A DNA stretch of 64,000 nt from Hoplostethus atlanticus (lineage: Eukaryota > Chordata > Actinopteri > Trachichthyiformes > Trachichthyidae), in the NCBI GenBank assembly GCA_034670405.1, contig JAXDDX010000034.1:3018501-3082500 (forward strand). Direction: 5' to 3'. The notes beneath the pieces are model-generated. The model was given only the letters and a program-made list of their open reading frames with translations. It was not told the origin of the DNA and made no database searches. Position numbers and translations under genes: made by a program. Within the stretch, counting starts at the first letter, position 1. Every line of letters begins with the position of its first letter. This document shows positions 44,664-55,411 of this stretch, one piece after another.

Positions 44664-45979
44664 TGACATATTATTAGATAACTTTGAAGGAACCAGTTCT
44701 AATTGATGAGCATCAATTGAAAAGTATTCTTATACACAAGAGAAATCAGCAGGGATATAAATGTTTTTATAAGATCTACTGCATTCAGGTACCGTGGGAA
44801 AATACAGTCTCCTCTTGAAAACCCCCCTCTCTATCGCACATGTCAAAGGAGGACACTTTTCTGTCTGTGTATGTCCTGTTTGTGGCTGTGCCTGCAGCTT
44901 GTGTACAGGTGTATGGGTTCACTCCTGTCGGTTTGGTTGATGGGAAGTGAAGATTTCTACATTACTACAGTAATACAATAAACAAGAAAACTCTCTACAT
45001 GCTGAAACGTTTTTTTTTTTGCAAACAAACCAGGGTAAATTTCACGTCAGACCACGCCAACTGGGGAGTGCCCTTATGGAGATGTTTGAGGATTTGTGCA
45101 AAAGGGGAGAGTTTTGGAGTGCATCAGGAGGATGCTGGTCAAGCCAGAGGAAGCCAGCAGCATAGCTGAACCCCCACACTGTGAGCACTTTATTGGTTGA
45201 GAAAGTGTATTCATTCAAAGCGGTAATTTGCAGGATTCTCCATTGTTTGATATTGGCGACATCTTTGGTGGACATATATTTATTTATTATTGTGGATTAT
45301 CACTCTAAAGAACAAACATTATGAAGCATCATAATGTGTTCAAATATGTGTTCACAATCCTAAATCACTTTTTGTCTGTAGTTAATATGTGTTATTCCTG
45401 TAATGTTCCAACCAGTATCATCGGATGAAGAACACAGGTCCAACGAGAGGAAGGTTTCCATTTGGCTTGGAAAGCAGCAGAGTGGGAATAAAGAGACATC
45501 TGAATATGAGTCCACCGAGAGCCATGTGAAGTCCAAACAAATAGTGCAGCATTAAAATGAAGAGGAATGGTTTTGTATAGTTTTCTAGTCTTTAACTACT
45601 ACTAGCTTAATAAAAGACTTGGGCTATATTATGTCATACAATTAGCACTGGGTTTCAATGCTATGAAACTTTTGGCTGCATCATTCATTACATTTTTCCA
45701 TCTCATCTTTAAGACATCTGTTTATACTTTCTAGTTGAAATGTATGATGAAACAGTTACAGCACAAATTAGTGTTTAGGTTTTAGAGAAATGCTTTTCAA
45801 TCAGAATGCATTATTTTTCTTTTGGAAATATAGAAGTACACATATGGGTACTTCTATGTTCGTGGTTTCGATTGAATGCATTTGGTTATTTTTTAACTTG
45901 CTGCTCTCTTTCTATGTCACCTGATCGGCTTTATGACTTAGTTTTACATATTATCAGACAGAGGCACATTTAACAATAA

Positions 45980-46108
45980 CACTGGACTGCAAATGACTTC
46001 CCCGAAATTCTCCTATTTAATATCCTCCGGGAAAGATGAGCTCTGCTTTACATGTTCCCAAAGCAAGTCTGGGTGAAAGACGGGATAGAGGGGTCGGAAG
46101 ATGCAATG
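45980..46108 (+). promoter_or_regulatory. probable promoter and non-coding leader exon, GPCR copy 1
   Basis: A TATA-like CTATTTAATA at about 46012-46021 is followed about 90 bases later by a near-perfect donor (CAATG then GTAAGTAA, 46109). An acceptor (CTTTTCAG, exon start 46489) lies before the CDS, so a leader exon of about 60-70 bases is spliced to the coding exon. The same layout is in copy 2, with a 40-base longer leader. Confidence 0.45.
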
Positions 46109-46537
46109 GTAAGTAAGCACCTGAACATTAGAGGATGAGAGAAAACTCACCGTGTTTGGATACGTGACTTTTTTTTCTAATTTTTCTAAAGGTTTGTAAT
46201 AACTGTCTTATTAATGTAATATACCTCATTGTGTCAATAAAAGATACAAATATTGGACTATAAAGCACATTTTTAATGCAAGTAACAATTAACTTAAAGT
46301 CCAGGTGGGAGCATTTCATAACTGTGTTCATTGAGTCCTTTTACGTCCTGGGCATCAGGCTTAGTGTCAGATGTTTTCTGGGTATTTTAACTTTTACACT
46401 TTTATCAGTTCCATGTATGTATTTTCATTCCGGTGTGCTCACAGGAAATGATGAACAGTTTAATATCTGATCGGCCCATCCTTTTCAGGCTATCTGCGCA
46501 AGCACATGATGCTTACTCACCATTAAGTGGAACCTGA
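46101..46537 (+). promoter_or_regulatory. spliced upstream ORF, GPCR copy 1
   Basis: If 46108 joins 46489, an ATG at 46101 opens an 18-codon frame (MQWLSAQAHDAYSPLSGT) ending at TGA 46535-46537, 64 bases before the receptor ATG. The frame also exists in copy 2 with one substitution. Such uORFs commonly damp translation of the main ORF; translation here is inferred. Confidence 0.35.
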
Positions 46538-46601
46538 CACACAGGACGGACCCGACGAATACTGGAACTTCACTCTGAAAATTGCCCACAGCTGTGTCTA
46601 G

Positions 46602-47537
46602 ATGCATGAGATGTATGAAAACTCTACATCTCTGTGCAAGGACTCTGCCTACTACACACACACCGTAGGGATCGTGGTGGACTGGGTGATATTCTTCATA
46701 GGGCTGCCTGAAATCTGCCTGGCCGGCTATGCCCTCCTCCCCCTACTCAAGAGGGACCGAGCAGCTCCCATCTTTTCCATAAACCTGCTCCTGTCAGACC
46801 TTCTCCAGATCGGCATCACGCTCATCTTCATGGTCAGTAGGTTCTTCTGGGACGAGTTCCGGCCCTTCCTCATAGCCCGCTGCATCGCGCGACTGTTCGT
46901 CCGCTTGGGCCTGTGCGCCAGCTTGGGCTTCATGTTGCTGATCTCTGCCGAGCGGTATTTGCTGGTGGCCTGTCCCGTGTGGTACCACAGAAACAACAAT
47001 GCCAAGTTCCCCACCCTGCTCTCCATTTGCCTGTGGACCCTGTCGCTGGCCTACGCCGTTTTGGATTACGTCTTCCTGATCGACACCAGGTTCTCCTTGC
47101 TGCTGTTCTCCGCCATCTGCTTCCTCCCCGCCCCATTTCTCGCGGGCTTCTTCGCGGGTACGTGGAGGGCCCTCCGCAAGAGCGCGGCCATGAGGCAGGA
47201 AGGGAAGAACAGGAGGAGAGTTCTTGGGGCCCTGGGTCTGGTTTTGGGGATATACACGGTTCTGTTCCTCCCCTTCAGTTTCAGGAACCTGTACTACTCT
47301 CTCAAAGTTGATAATGCTACAGACAAAGAGGACTCAGCCAGGGACTTGTCTAGCATTTTCACCAGTGCGTTGGTCTACCTGAGCGCTCTGACAGACCCTT
47401 TCATCTATATTTTCATGAGGAGGGACATAAGGGACACAATAGCAGCCTTCCCCTGCTGCAAGAGGCCCCTGGTGAAGGACACGGAGAGCCAGGACAGCCC
47501 AACAGGAAATACCCCATCAAGATTGTTTACACTATAG
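46602..47537 (+). CDS. class A (rhodopsin-like) orphan GPCR, tandem copy 1
   Basis: A single-exon CDS of 311 aa with seven hydrophobic segments. Class A marks: LLLSDLL in TM2 (D2.50), AERY at the end of TM3 in place of DRY, W in TM4 (CLWTLSL), P in TM5 (CFLPAPF), P in TM6 (LFLPFSF) and DPFIYIF in TM7. An N-terminal NST is a likely glycosylation site. Odd points: TM1 lacks the usual Asn of GN-V, and the second extracellular loop is very short and has no cysteine, so the standard TM3-ECL2 disulphide seems absent. The tail is short and ends after CCK, a possible palmitoylation site. It probably signals through a G protein at the plasma membrane; the ligand and the exact family are not recognised. 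The start could be the second in-frame ATG at 46611, which has a slightly better context. Confidence 0.9.
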   Translation: MHEMYENSTSLCKDSAYYTHTVGIVVDWVIFFIGLPEICLAGYALLPLLKRDRAAPIFSINLLLSDLLQIGITLIFMVSRFFWDEFRPFLIARCIARLFVRLGLCASLGFMLLISAERYLLVACPVWYHRNNNAKFPTLLSICLWTLSLAYAVLDYVFLIDTRFSLLLFSAICFLPAPFLAGFFAGTWRALRKSAAMRQEGKNRRRVLGALGLVLGIYTVLFLPFSFRNLYYSLKVDNATDKEDSARDLSSIFTSALVYLSALTDPFIYIFMRRDIRDTIAAFPCCKRPLVKDTESQDSPTGNTPSRLFTL

Positions 47538-48726
47538 AGTCTAGATTGCTATTTTAAATTTAAATTTAAAAAAAATGGTTAACAGTAGAGAGTTGAATAC
47601 ATTCCAGAGAAACTGCAATCCTTGAGTATTATTGACTTTACAACTTTACTTCCCTTTTATTAGCTATAGCAACATAAAGTGCACAGTGGAACACCTCTTC
47701 CCAGGTTTTTGAGAGCACTTGTGTGTTGAACTTGCACTCACAAACCTGCACTGTATGCTTTTTGAAAAAAAGTACAAATTAGTCAAAGGTTTTTGGAAAC
47801 ACAACGTGTTTAGGGCGTACAGAGGAAAGCTGCCACCGACTGGTACCGACATCCGAGTGGCTTCAGGTGACAAACGACGTGGCTTTTGTCGAGTGAATGT
47901 TTCAAAATGCACCCACACCTCGGGACCGGGCTGGTCCGCCACTAGAGCCCAACGAGGTTTGCGCTTTATCCTTGAAACCTCCTTGGGTTTTATAACCAGC
48001 GGAAAGAGGGAGCGGGTTTGGCCAAACAGGCTTCCGTAGTAGTCAAAGCTGTGATAGCGCCCCCAAAATGAGTGAAGTTTAACATAAAAACTGCATTTTA
48101 CTTGCGCTCTGTATAATAACGTAGTTTTGTGTGTCGTTTATAGGCTTTGAAGAATCGATTATGAATCGGACGAAAATAAAACGGTGATGCATCGTAGAAT
48201 GGAGTTTTGAACCCAGCCTTACCCTGAACTGCTTTTGGTTTGTTTTTGTTTTTTTTTACTTTTTACCAAACAAACCAGGGTTGTAAGTCAAGACCACATC
48301 AGTCGAGCGCAAGTCTATTCCAAGACGAGGTCCAGGTCAAAGGGGGTCGAGAACAGAGCAACTCCAGGCATATTCAAGACAGAAACAGGCAATAAACCGT
48401 ACACTTATTTCCAAATGTAAAAAAAAAAAAATGTTTAATGTGTTTCTTAAGGCAGAACAGATATGTAGATCTATATGTAGGAGCACTGAATATACTAATC
48501 AATTCATAGGATTTGTCTAATCAATGTGTAAAAGTTTGAGGACCATGAAGTATACAGGTTTCCACATGTAAACTCCCTTAAATTGTAGTGCTAGGTAGAA
48601 GAATAGGCCAAACGTCAATAAAAAATACTACTTTTTACATTTTTAGATGGAAAGGAAAAAATCAAGTCAACATCCGAGTCAAAATAGTTCAAGTACAAGA
48701 CGTCAGAGAAGTGGTCTGGAAACTGG
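47538..48726 (+). other. 3' flank of GPCR copy 1
   Basis: Probable 3'UTR running to an AATAAA at 48175-48180. The part at about 47800-48200 is relatively CpG-rich, with overlapping open frames on both strands (106 and 92 codons) that lack a known motif. ATTATGAATCGGACG-type words near 48157-48171 resemble those in fish DNA transposons. Copy 2 carries the same sequence. Confidence 0.4.
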
Positions 48727-50203
48727 GCCTTTGCCTACTGCTGTCTATGAATAGAATACCTCACCATGTAACCGGTAGTACTGGGAAATATAGATTCAAC
48801 CTCTCTCCCCCGTTACTACATGTAGGGTTTAGGTTTCACGTGTGTGTTTCCTCAGTTCACTGTGAGACCATTTAAAGAAAGGAATACACACAGGATTTGA
48901 TTTGATATGGGTTCACTCCTGTCGGTTTGGTTGATGGGAAGTGAAAATTTCTACATTACTACAGTAATACAATAAACAAGAAAACTCTCTACATGCTGAA
49001 ACGTTTTTTTTTTGCAAACAAACCAGGGTAAATTTCACATCAGACCACACCAACTGGGGAGTCCCTTATGGAGATGTTTGAGGATTTGTGCAAAAGGGGA
49101 GAAGTTTTGGAGTGCATCAGGAGGATGCTGGTCAAGCCAGAGGAAGCCAGCAGCATAGCTGAACCCCCACACTGTGAGCACTTTATTGGTTGAGAAAGTG
49201 TATTCATTCAAAGCGGTAATTTGCAGGATTCTCCATTGTTTGATATTGGCGACATCTTTGGTGGACATATATTTATTTATTATTGTGGATTATCACTCTA
49301 AAGAACAAACATTATGAAGCATCATAATGTGTTCAAATATGTGGCACAATCCTAAATCACTTTTTGTCTGTAGTTAATATGTGTTATTCCTGTAATGTTC
49401 CAACCAGTATCATCGGATGAAGAACACAGGTCCAACGAGAGGAAGGTTTCCATTTGGCTTGGAAAGCAGCAGAGTGGGAATAAAGAGACATCTGAATATG
49501 AGTCCACCGAGAGCCATGTGAAGTCCAAACAAATAGTGCAGCATTAAAATGAAGAGGAATGGTTTTGTATAGTTTTCTAGTCTTTAACTACTACTAGCTT
49601 AATAAAAGACTTGGGCTATATTATGTCATACAATTAGCACTGGGTTTCAATGCTATGAAACTCTATGTGTTTTGGCTGCATCATTCATTACATTTTTCCA
49701 TCTCATCTTTAAGACATCTGTTTATACTTTCTAGTTGAAATGTATGATTCGTGTTGCATTTACGGCCAGTACGCGTGGCACGTATTTGTGAGTCTCCACA
49801 GGGTGAAACAGTTACAGCACATATTAGTGTTTAGGTTTTAGAGAAATGCTTTTCAATCAGAATGCATTATTTTTCTTTGGAAATATAGAAGTACACATAT
49901 GGGTACTTCTATGTTCGTGGTTTCGATTGCATTTGCATTTGGTTATTTTTTAACTTGCTGCTCTCTTTCTATGTCACCTGATCGGCTTTATGACTTAGTT
50001 TTACATATTATCAGACAGAGGCACATTTAACAATAACACTGGACTGCAAATGACTTCCCCGAAATTTTCCTATTTAATATCCTCCGGGAAAGATGAGCCC
50101 TGCTTTACATGTTCCCAAAGCAAAATAAAGCGGGAGAGCTGAGGGTTTCTAGAAACCTTCAAGTCTGGGTGAAAAACGGGATAGAGGGGTCGGAAGATGC
50201 AAT

Positions 50204-50641
50204 GGTAAGTAAGCACCTGAACATTAGAGGATGAGAGAAAACTCACCGTGTTTGGATACGTGACACTTTTTTTGGTGGTTTCTAATTTTTCTAAAGGTTT
50301 GTAATAACTGTCTTATTAATGTAATATACCTCATTGTGTCAATAAAAGATACAAATATTGGACTATAAAGCACATTTTTAATGCAAGTAACAATTAACTT
50401 AAAGTCAAGGTGGGAGCATTTCATAACTGTGTTCATTGAGTCCTTTTACGTCCTGGGCATCAGGCTTAGTGTCAGATGTTTTCTGGGTATTTGAACTTTT
50501 ACACTTTTATCAGTTCCATGTATGTATTTTCATTCCGGTGTGCTCACAGGAAATGATGAACAGTTTAATATCTGATCGGCCCATCCTTTTCAGGCTATTT
50601 GCACAAGCACATGATGCTTACTCACCATTAAGTGGAACCTG
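50204..50641 (+). promoter_or_regulatory. leader donor, acceptor and uORF end, GPCR copy 2
   Basis: The leader exon ends at 50204 (donor GTAAGT) and the next exon begins at 50594, as in copy 1. The spliced uORF reads MQWLFAQAHDAYSPLSGT and stops about 64 bases before the receptor ATG. A TATA-like CTATTTAATA is near 50070-50079. Confidence 0.35.
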
Positions 50642-50706
50642 ACACACAGGACGGACCCGACGAATACTGGAACTTCATTCTGAAAACTGCCCACAGCTGT
50701 GTCTAG

Positions 50707-51642
50707 ATGCATGAGATGTATGAAAACTCTACATCTCTGTGCAAGGACTCTGCCTACTACACACACACCGTAGGGATCGTGGTGGACTGGGTGATATTCT
50801 TCATAGGGCTGCCTGAAATCTGCCTGGCCGGCTATGCCCTCCTCCCCCTACTCAAGAGGGACCGAGCAGCTCCCATCTTTTCCATAAACCTGCTCCTGTC
50901 AGACCTTCTCCAGATCGGCATCACGCTCATCTTCATGGTCAGTAGGTTCTTCTGGGACGAGTTCCGGCCCTTCCTCATAGCCCGCTGCATCGCGCGACTG
51001 TTCGTCCGCTTGGGCCTGTGCGCCAGCTTGGGCTTCATGTTGCTGATCTCTGCCGAGCGGTATTTGCTGGTGGCCTGTCCCGTGTGGTACCACAGAAACA
51101 ACAATGCCAAGTTCCCCACCCTGCTCTCCATTTGCCTGTGGACCCTGTCGCTGGCCTACGCCGTTTTGGATTACGTCTTCCTGATCGACACCAGGTTCTC
51201 CTTGCTGCTGTTCTCCGCCATCTGCTTCCTCCCCGCCCCATTTCTCGCGGGCTTCTTCGCGGGTACGTGGAGGGCCCTCCGCAAGAGCGCGGCCATGAGG
51301 CAGGAAGGGAAGAACAGGAGGAGAGTTCTTGGGGCCCTGGGTCTGGTTTTGGGGATATACACGGTTCTGTTCCTCCCCTTCAGTTTCAGGAACCTGTACT
51401 ACTCTCTCAAAGTTGATAATGCTACAGACAAAGAGGACTCAGCCAGGGACTTGTCTAGCATTTTCACCAGTGTGTTGGTCTACCTGAGCGCTCTGACAGA
51501 CCCTTTCATCTATATTTTCATGAGGAGGGACATAAGGGACACAATAGCAGCCTTCCCCTGCTGCAAGAGGCCCCTGGTGAAGGACACGGAGAGCCAGGAC
51601 AGCCCAACAGGAAATACCCCATCAAGATTGTTTACACTATAG
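50707..51642 (+). CDS. class A (rhodopsin-like) orphan GPCR, tandem copy 2
   Basis: A single-exon CDS of 311 aa, identical to the copy at 46602-47537 except for Val instead of Ala before LVYLS in TM7 (a single C to T change). By eye this is the only difference in 936 coding bases. It shares the same motifs and oddities: ERY, DPFIY, no TM1 Asn, and no ECL2 cysteine. The start codon, upstream splice pattern and 3' flank are also duplicated, so it is likely expressed. Its leader is about 40 bases longer. It is a young paralogue, not a pseudogene. Confidence 0.9.
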   Translation: MHEMYENSTSLCKDSAYYTHTVGIVVDWVIFFIGLPEICLAGYALLPLLKRDRAAPIFSINLLLSDLLQIGITLIFMVSRFFWDEFRPFLIARCIARLFVRLGLCASLGFMLLISAERYLLVACPVWYHRNNNAKFPTLLSICLWTLSLAYAVLDYVFLIDTRFSLLLFSAICFLPAPFLAGFFAGTWRALRKSAAMRQEGKNRRRVLGALGLVLGIYTVLFLPFSFRNLYYSLKVDNATDKEDSARDLSSIFTSVLVYLSALTDPFIYIFMRRDIRDTIAAFPCCKRPLVKDTESQDSPTGNTPSRLFTL

Positions 51643-52828
51643 AGTCTAGATTGCTATTTTAAATTTAAATTTAAAAAAAATGGTTAACAGTAGAGAGTTG
51701 AATACATTCCAGAGAAACTGTAATCCTTGAGTATATTGACTTTACAACTTTACTTCCCTTTTATTAGCTATAGCAACATAAAGTGCACAGTGGAACACCT
51801 CTTCCCAGGTTTTTGAGAGCACTTGTGTGTTGAACTTGCACTCACAAACCTGCACTGTATGCTATTTGAAAAAAAGTACAAATTAGTCAAAGGTTTTTGG
51901 AAACACAACGTGTTTAGGGCGTACAGAGGAAAGCTGCCACCGACTGGTACCGACATCCGAGTGGCGTCAGGTGACAAACGACGTGGCTTTTGTCGAGTGA
52001 ATGTTTCAAAATGCACCCACACCTCGGGACCGGGCTGGTCCGCCACTAGAGCCCAACGACGTTTGCGCTTTATCCTTGAAACCTCCTTGGGTTTTATAAC
52101 CAGCGGAAAGAAGGAGCGGGTTTGGCCAAACAGGCTTCCGTAGTAGTCAAAGCTGTGATAGCGCCCCCAAAATGAGTGAAGTTTAACATAAAAACTGCAT
52201 TTTACTTGCGCTCTGTATAATAACGTAGTTTTGTGTGTCGTTTATAGGCTTTGAAGAATCGATTATGAATCGGACGAAAATAAAACGGTGATGCATCGTA
52301 GAATGGAGTTTTGAACCCAGCCTTACCCTGAACTGCTTTTGGTTTGTTTTTGTTTTTTTTACTTTTTACCAAACAAACCAGGGTTGTAAGTCAAGACCAC
52401 ATCAGTCGAGCGCAAGTCTATTCCAAGACGAGGTCCAGGTCAAAGGGGGTCGAGAACAGAGCAACTCCAGGCATATTCAAGACAGAAACAGGCAATAAAC
52501 CGTACACTTATTTCCAAATGTAAAAAAAAATAATGTTTAATGTGTTTCTTAAGGCAGAACAGATATGTAGATCTATATGTAGGAGCACTGAATATACTAA
52601 TCAATTCATAGGATTTGTCTAATCAATGTGTAAAAGTTTGAGGACCATGAAGTATACAGGTTTCCACATGTAAACTCCCTTAAATTGTAGTGCTAGGTAG
52701 AAGAATAGGCCAAACGTCAATAAAAAATACTACTTTTTACATTTTTAGATAGAAAGGAAAAAATCAAGTCAACATCCGAGTCAAAATAGTTCAAGTACAA
52801 GACGTCAGAGAAGTGGTCTGGAAACTGG
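51643..52828 (+). other. 3' flank of GPCR copy 2
   Basis: Nearly identical to the flank of copy 1, including an AATAAA at 52279-52284. Confidence 0.4.
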
Positions 52829-54950
52829 ATTCAAGGCTGGGACTGGACTCTGCACTACAGCTCTGCCACAAACCTAAAAAAAAAAAAAGGTCTCAAAACC
52901 TTTATTTAGAAAAGGATATTTTCTATGAATTAATTTTCTGGTGTGCTTTACCTGCTTTGTTTTTAATGAAGAGTGCATCATAAATAAAATTCATTATTAT
53001 TATTATTATTAGTGGTAGTTGTAGTAGTAGTAGTAGTAGTAGTATTTTGATTCCTATACAGTTTTTTAGAGTGAACATTAAAAACACAGTGATTTGGAGC
53101 TTTACAGATGTGTGTGGCAAACTATGTAGTGAAATTGTCTGAAAGGAATAAAGATTTTGATGCCAAAACTCGGCTGAACCTCATTGCAATGTGCCTTTTG
53201 GTCCTTGAGAGACACCTAGTGGCTTTATTGTCATGTGACATGAACAGTATTATGGCACCATGACACTGTGTGTGTGGGCCAGGAGAATGGAGCACACAAC
53301 ATGGTGCACATGGTTATGAGCTGGCATGACAGCGCTTGTTACCGCCACATGGTGACCAAGTCATGTTGTTCAAGCCGTGTATCAGACTGCTTTATAGTAC
53401 AGTGAGCACCTGGTCACAGTTTAAAATACCAATAAATGATTCACAGATGCTGGAACCACCAATAAACCAGTGTCAAGTTAAAAACATTTCTTAGCACACA
53501 GGAACTCAACTAAAGCTAGAGACTAGTGAAGCAAGGCCCTACTTTGAATTGCTGCTTCAGTGAATAGGAGACTCATGAACTTCATGAACTGTTACATTGG
53601 TCTGACCTTAAAGTAATAATCTGTGACATTTTCATACACATAAATGTTTGCTTTTAATAATCTGTTACTGATTGATATATAACACAATAATTCAATTTAT
53701 ACCCTGTTCATTAAAACTTTTCCATTTGCTGTTCTAAGTTGCTGTCAGATAAGGTCTTTCCTGGGAATGAAATCCTCCGGTGGCACAGGAAGTGATGTGT
53801 TTTATGTTTCTAGTTTGTTTGGAATAAACAGAAGAAGAACTGGGTAGTTAGCATGAGCAGCCACCTTGGCTGAACAGGCAAAGAAAAGAGAAACTCAAAT
53901 TCCATCAACAGAAAATCCAAGGAAATAGACATCACAGTATTGGACACACTGTTTGATTGACAGGTGATCTCTGGGAAGTGCAGTGCAGAAACACCACAGA
54001 GCACCAAAGATGGAGACTAAATAAAAAACAAGAATGTCATGGATCATCACTTTAAACATGCAAACATTTTTGTAATGTAGCGCTATCAGTTAGCCTTGTC
54101 CATAGAACATGATTCTGGTTGCTGCCACAATCTCTCGTGATTCATTCCACATGGAGCTGTATAATCGGTAAGACCACACCAGTTCAGATGTGAATAACTT
54201 TTCTCATTTGCTCCTGGTTATGGGAAATAATAGGAGGGTGTTCAGAAACCAGACCTCCCACCGTAGGCCAAAGGACTATCATGAACTGAAAAACTGAGTG
54301 GTATTCAGTGGTACTGTAACAATGTATCACTAAGTATGACAGTATTCTGAAAAAATAACCTGAAGTGGCTTATAAGTGGTGCTATAACCATTTGATGTTA
54401 TTTGATGATAACCAATACCAGTTCCGTATAAAGCCAAGAGGTCCTTCAGTGGTTTTGTTGTATATGGAACCACAACTGGCCCTAACCATGATTAGTACCC
54501 TGTAGATTATGAGCCAAGGAACCTCTATTTGGCTACTGTTAGCACCGCCCTCATAACCTAATCTGAAAACAAGGTTGTAGCCTATTTTGACAAGTGCCTC
54601 TTTGTCTTCTGTAAACCCACTAAAGACTATAATGTGAAATGTGAAAGGACCACATCTATTGGGAAATCAATTATAAAAATCTATTCAATCTGCCCATTTA
54701 ATGTTGCCATCATTAAGAATAATGAACTGATCTGCGGGTAAGAAAAGAGACAAGCTGTTAGGAGTAAACATATCTGGATTGGATTGAGCAAATCAGAAAC
54801 ATCATTGTCTATCAGCGGGGGGATCTGCAATGATCCGCACCTGTGTTTAGCCCGAGTCACAGCCAAGCCGGTTCCGTGTCTGGGCCTTAGATGCACCGTG
54901 AATGTGGATAGCCGTGGTCACTGTTTCCTCGAGGACCGTCTGGCGGCGAG
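52829..54950. other. intergenic sequence, nothing recognised
   Basis: AT-rich sequence with a compound trinucleotide repeat at about 53000-53044 (ATT units, then TAG units). Open frames are short and have no family motif. Confidence 0.55.
53000..53044. repeat. trinucleotide repeat (ATT)n then (TAG)n
   Basis: About six ATT units are followed, after a short spacer, by about seven TAG/AGT units. Confidence 0.9.
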
Positions 54951-55411
54951 TGCCATTAATTATAAGAGACAGGGAGACAGACAGCTAGCCAGACAGAAAG
55001 ACAGACAGACAGACAGTACCGCAGAGAGCGCAGACAGGCCGGACAGGAGCAGGCCGTCCCCGACTAATACAAAGAGGGGAGGGAGCGTAGAAAAATTCAA
55101 CCCCCCTTCGGTAGCGAATACATCTTCACCCCCCTTCACCCCCCCCCCCCCCCGATTTCCCCTGCCAGTGGACTATAAGCAAAAACATACATACTGAACC
55201 TTTAGTATAAGAGAAAAACAACAACACGATTCGCGACGGAGATAAATAATTGAAAAAATGCGGCGGTCCGACTGCGCATCCCTGGGAGTGAATCGGGAAA
55301 TGCTGCGCCAATGTCCCGGCTGAGAGACGGAGCCTCTTGCCCAACACAAGCCTCTCTCTTTCCTGTCATTTCACTAAAGCGCTGCCAAACAAAACCATCC
55401 TTTCAAACATG
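54951..55411 (+). promoter_or_regulatory. sall2: candidate upstream promoter and leader exon of sall2
   Basis: A comparatively GC- and CpG-rich block contains ACAG repeats (54965-55016) and a poly(C)15 (55139-55153). It ends at a consensus donor (ACATG then GTAAGT, 55412). A non-coding first exon here could join the acceptor at 57358 just before the sall2 start. Mammalian SALL2 also has two alternative first exons. Direct splicing of this exon's ATG into the large exon at 59476 would be out of frame. Confidence 0.3.

Larger units (their letters stand above)
44064..48726 (+). repeat. tandem duplication, copy 1 (GPCR unit)
   Basis: About 4.66 kb, followed directly by a second copy. The left border follows ACTGG at 44059-44063. 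The same ACTGG is at the junction (48722-48726) and at the end of copy 2 (52824-52828), a five-base microhomology. Copy 1 has a 669-base segment (44244-44912) that is absent from copy 2. Single-base differences between copies are sparse, of the order of 1 percent by eye. Confidence 0.9.
48727..52828 (+). repeat. tandem duplication, copy 2 (GPCR unit)
   Basis: About 4.10 kb, colinear with copy 1 except for indels: it lacks the counterpart of 44244-44912 and carries two insertions relative to copy 1, about 56 bases at 49749-49804 and about 40 bases at 50123-50161. It ends at ACTGG (52828), after which sequence is unique. Confidence 0.9.

Noticed and set aside
45042-45275. 77-codon minus frame in both duplication copies
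   Set aside because: The frame changes sequence at its end between the copies through an indel, and no family was recognised.
47664-48039. Overlapping open frames of 106 codons (+) and 92 codons (-) after GPCR copy 1, repeated after copy 2 at 51768-52143
   Set aside because: They are preserved only because the duplication is recent; there is no motif, splice context or codon pattern to support either. A weak likeness to a BED-type finger lacks the cysteines.
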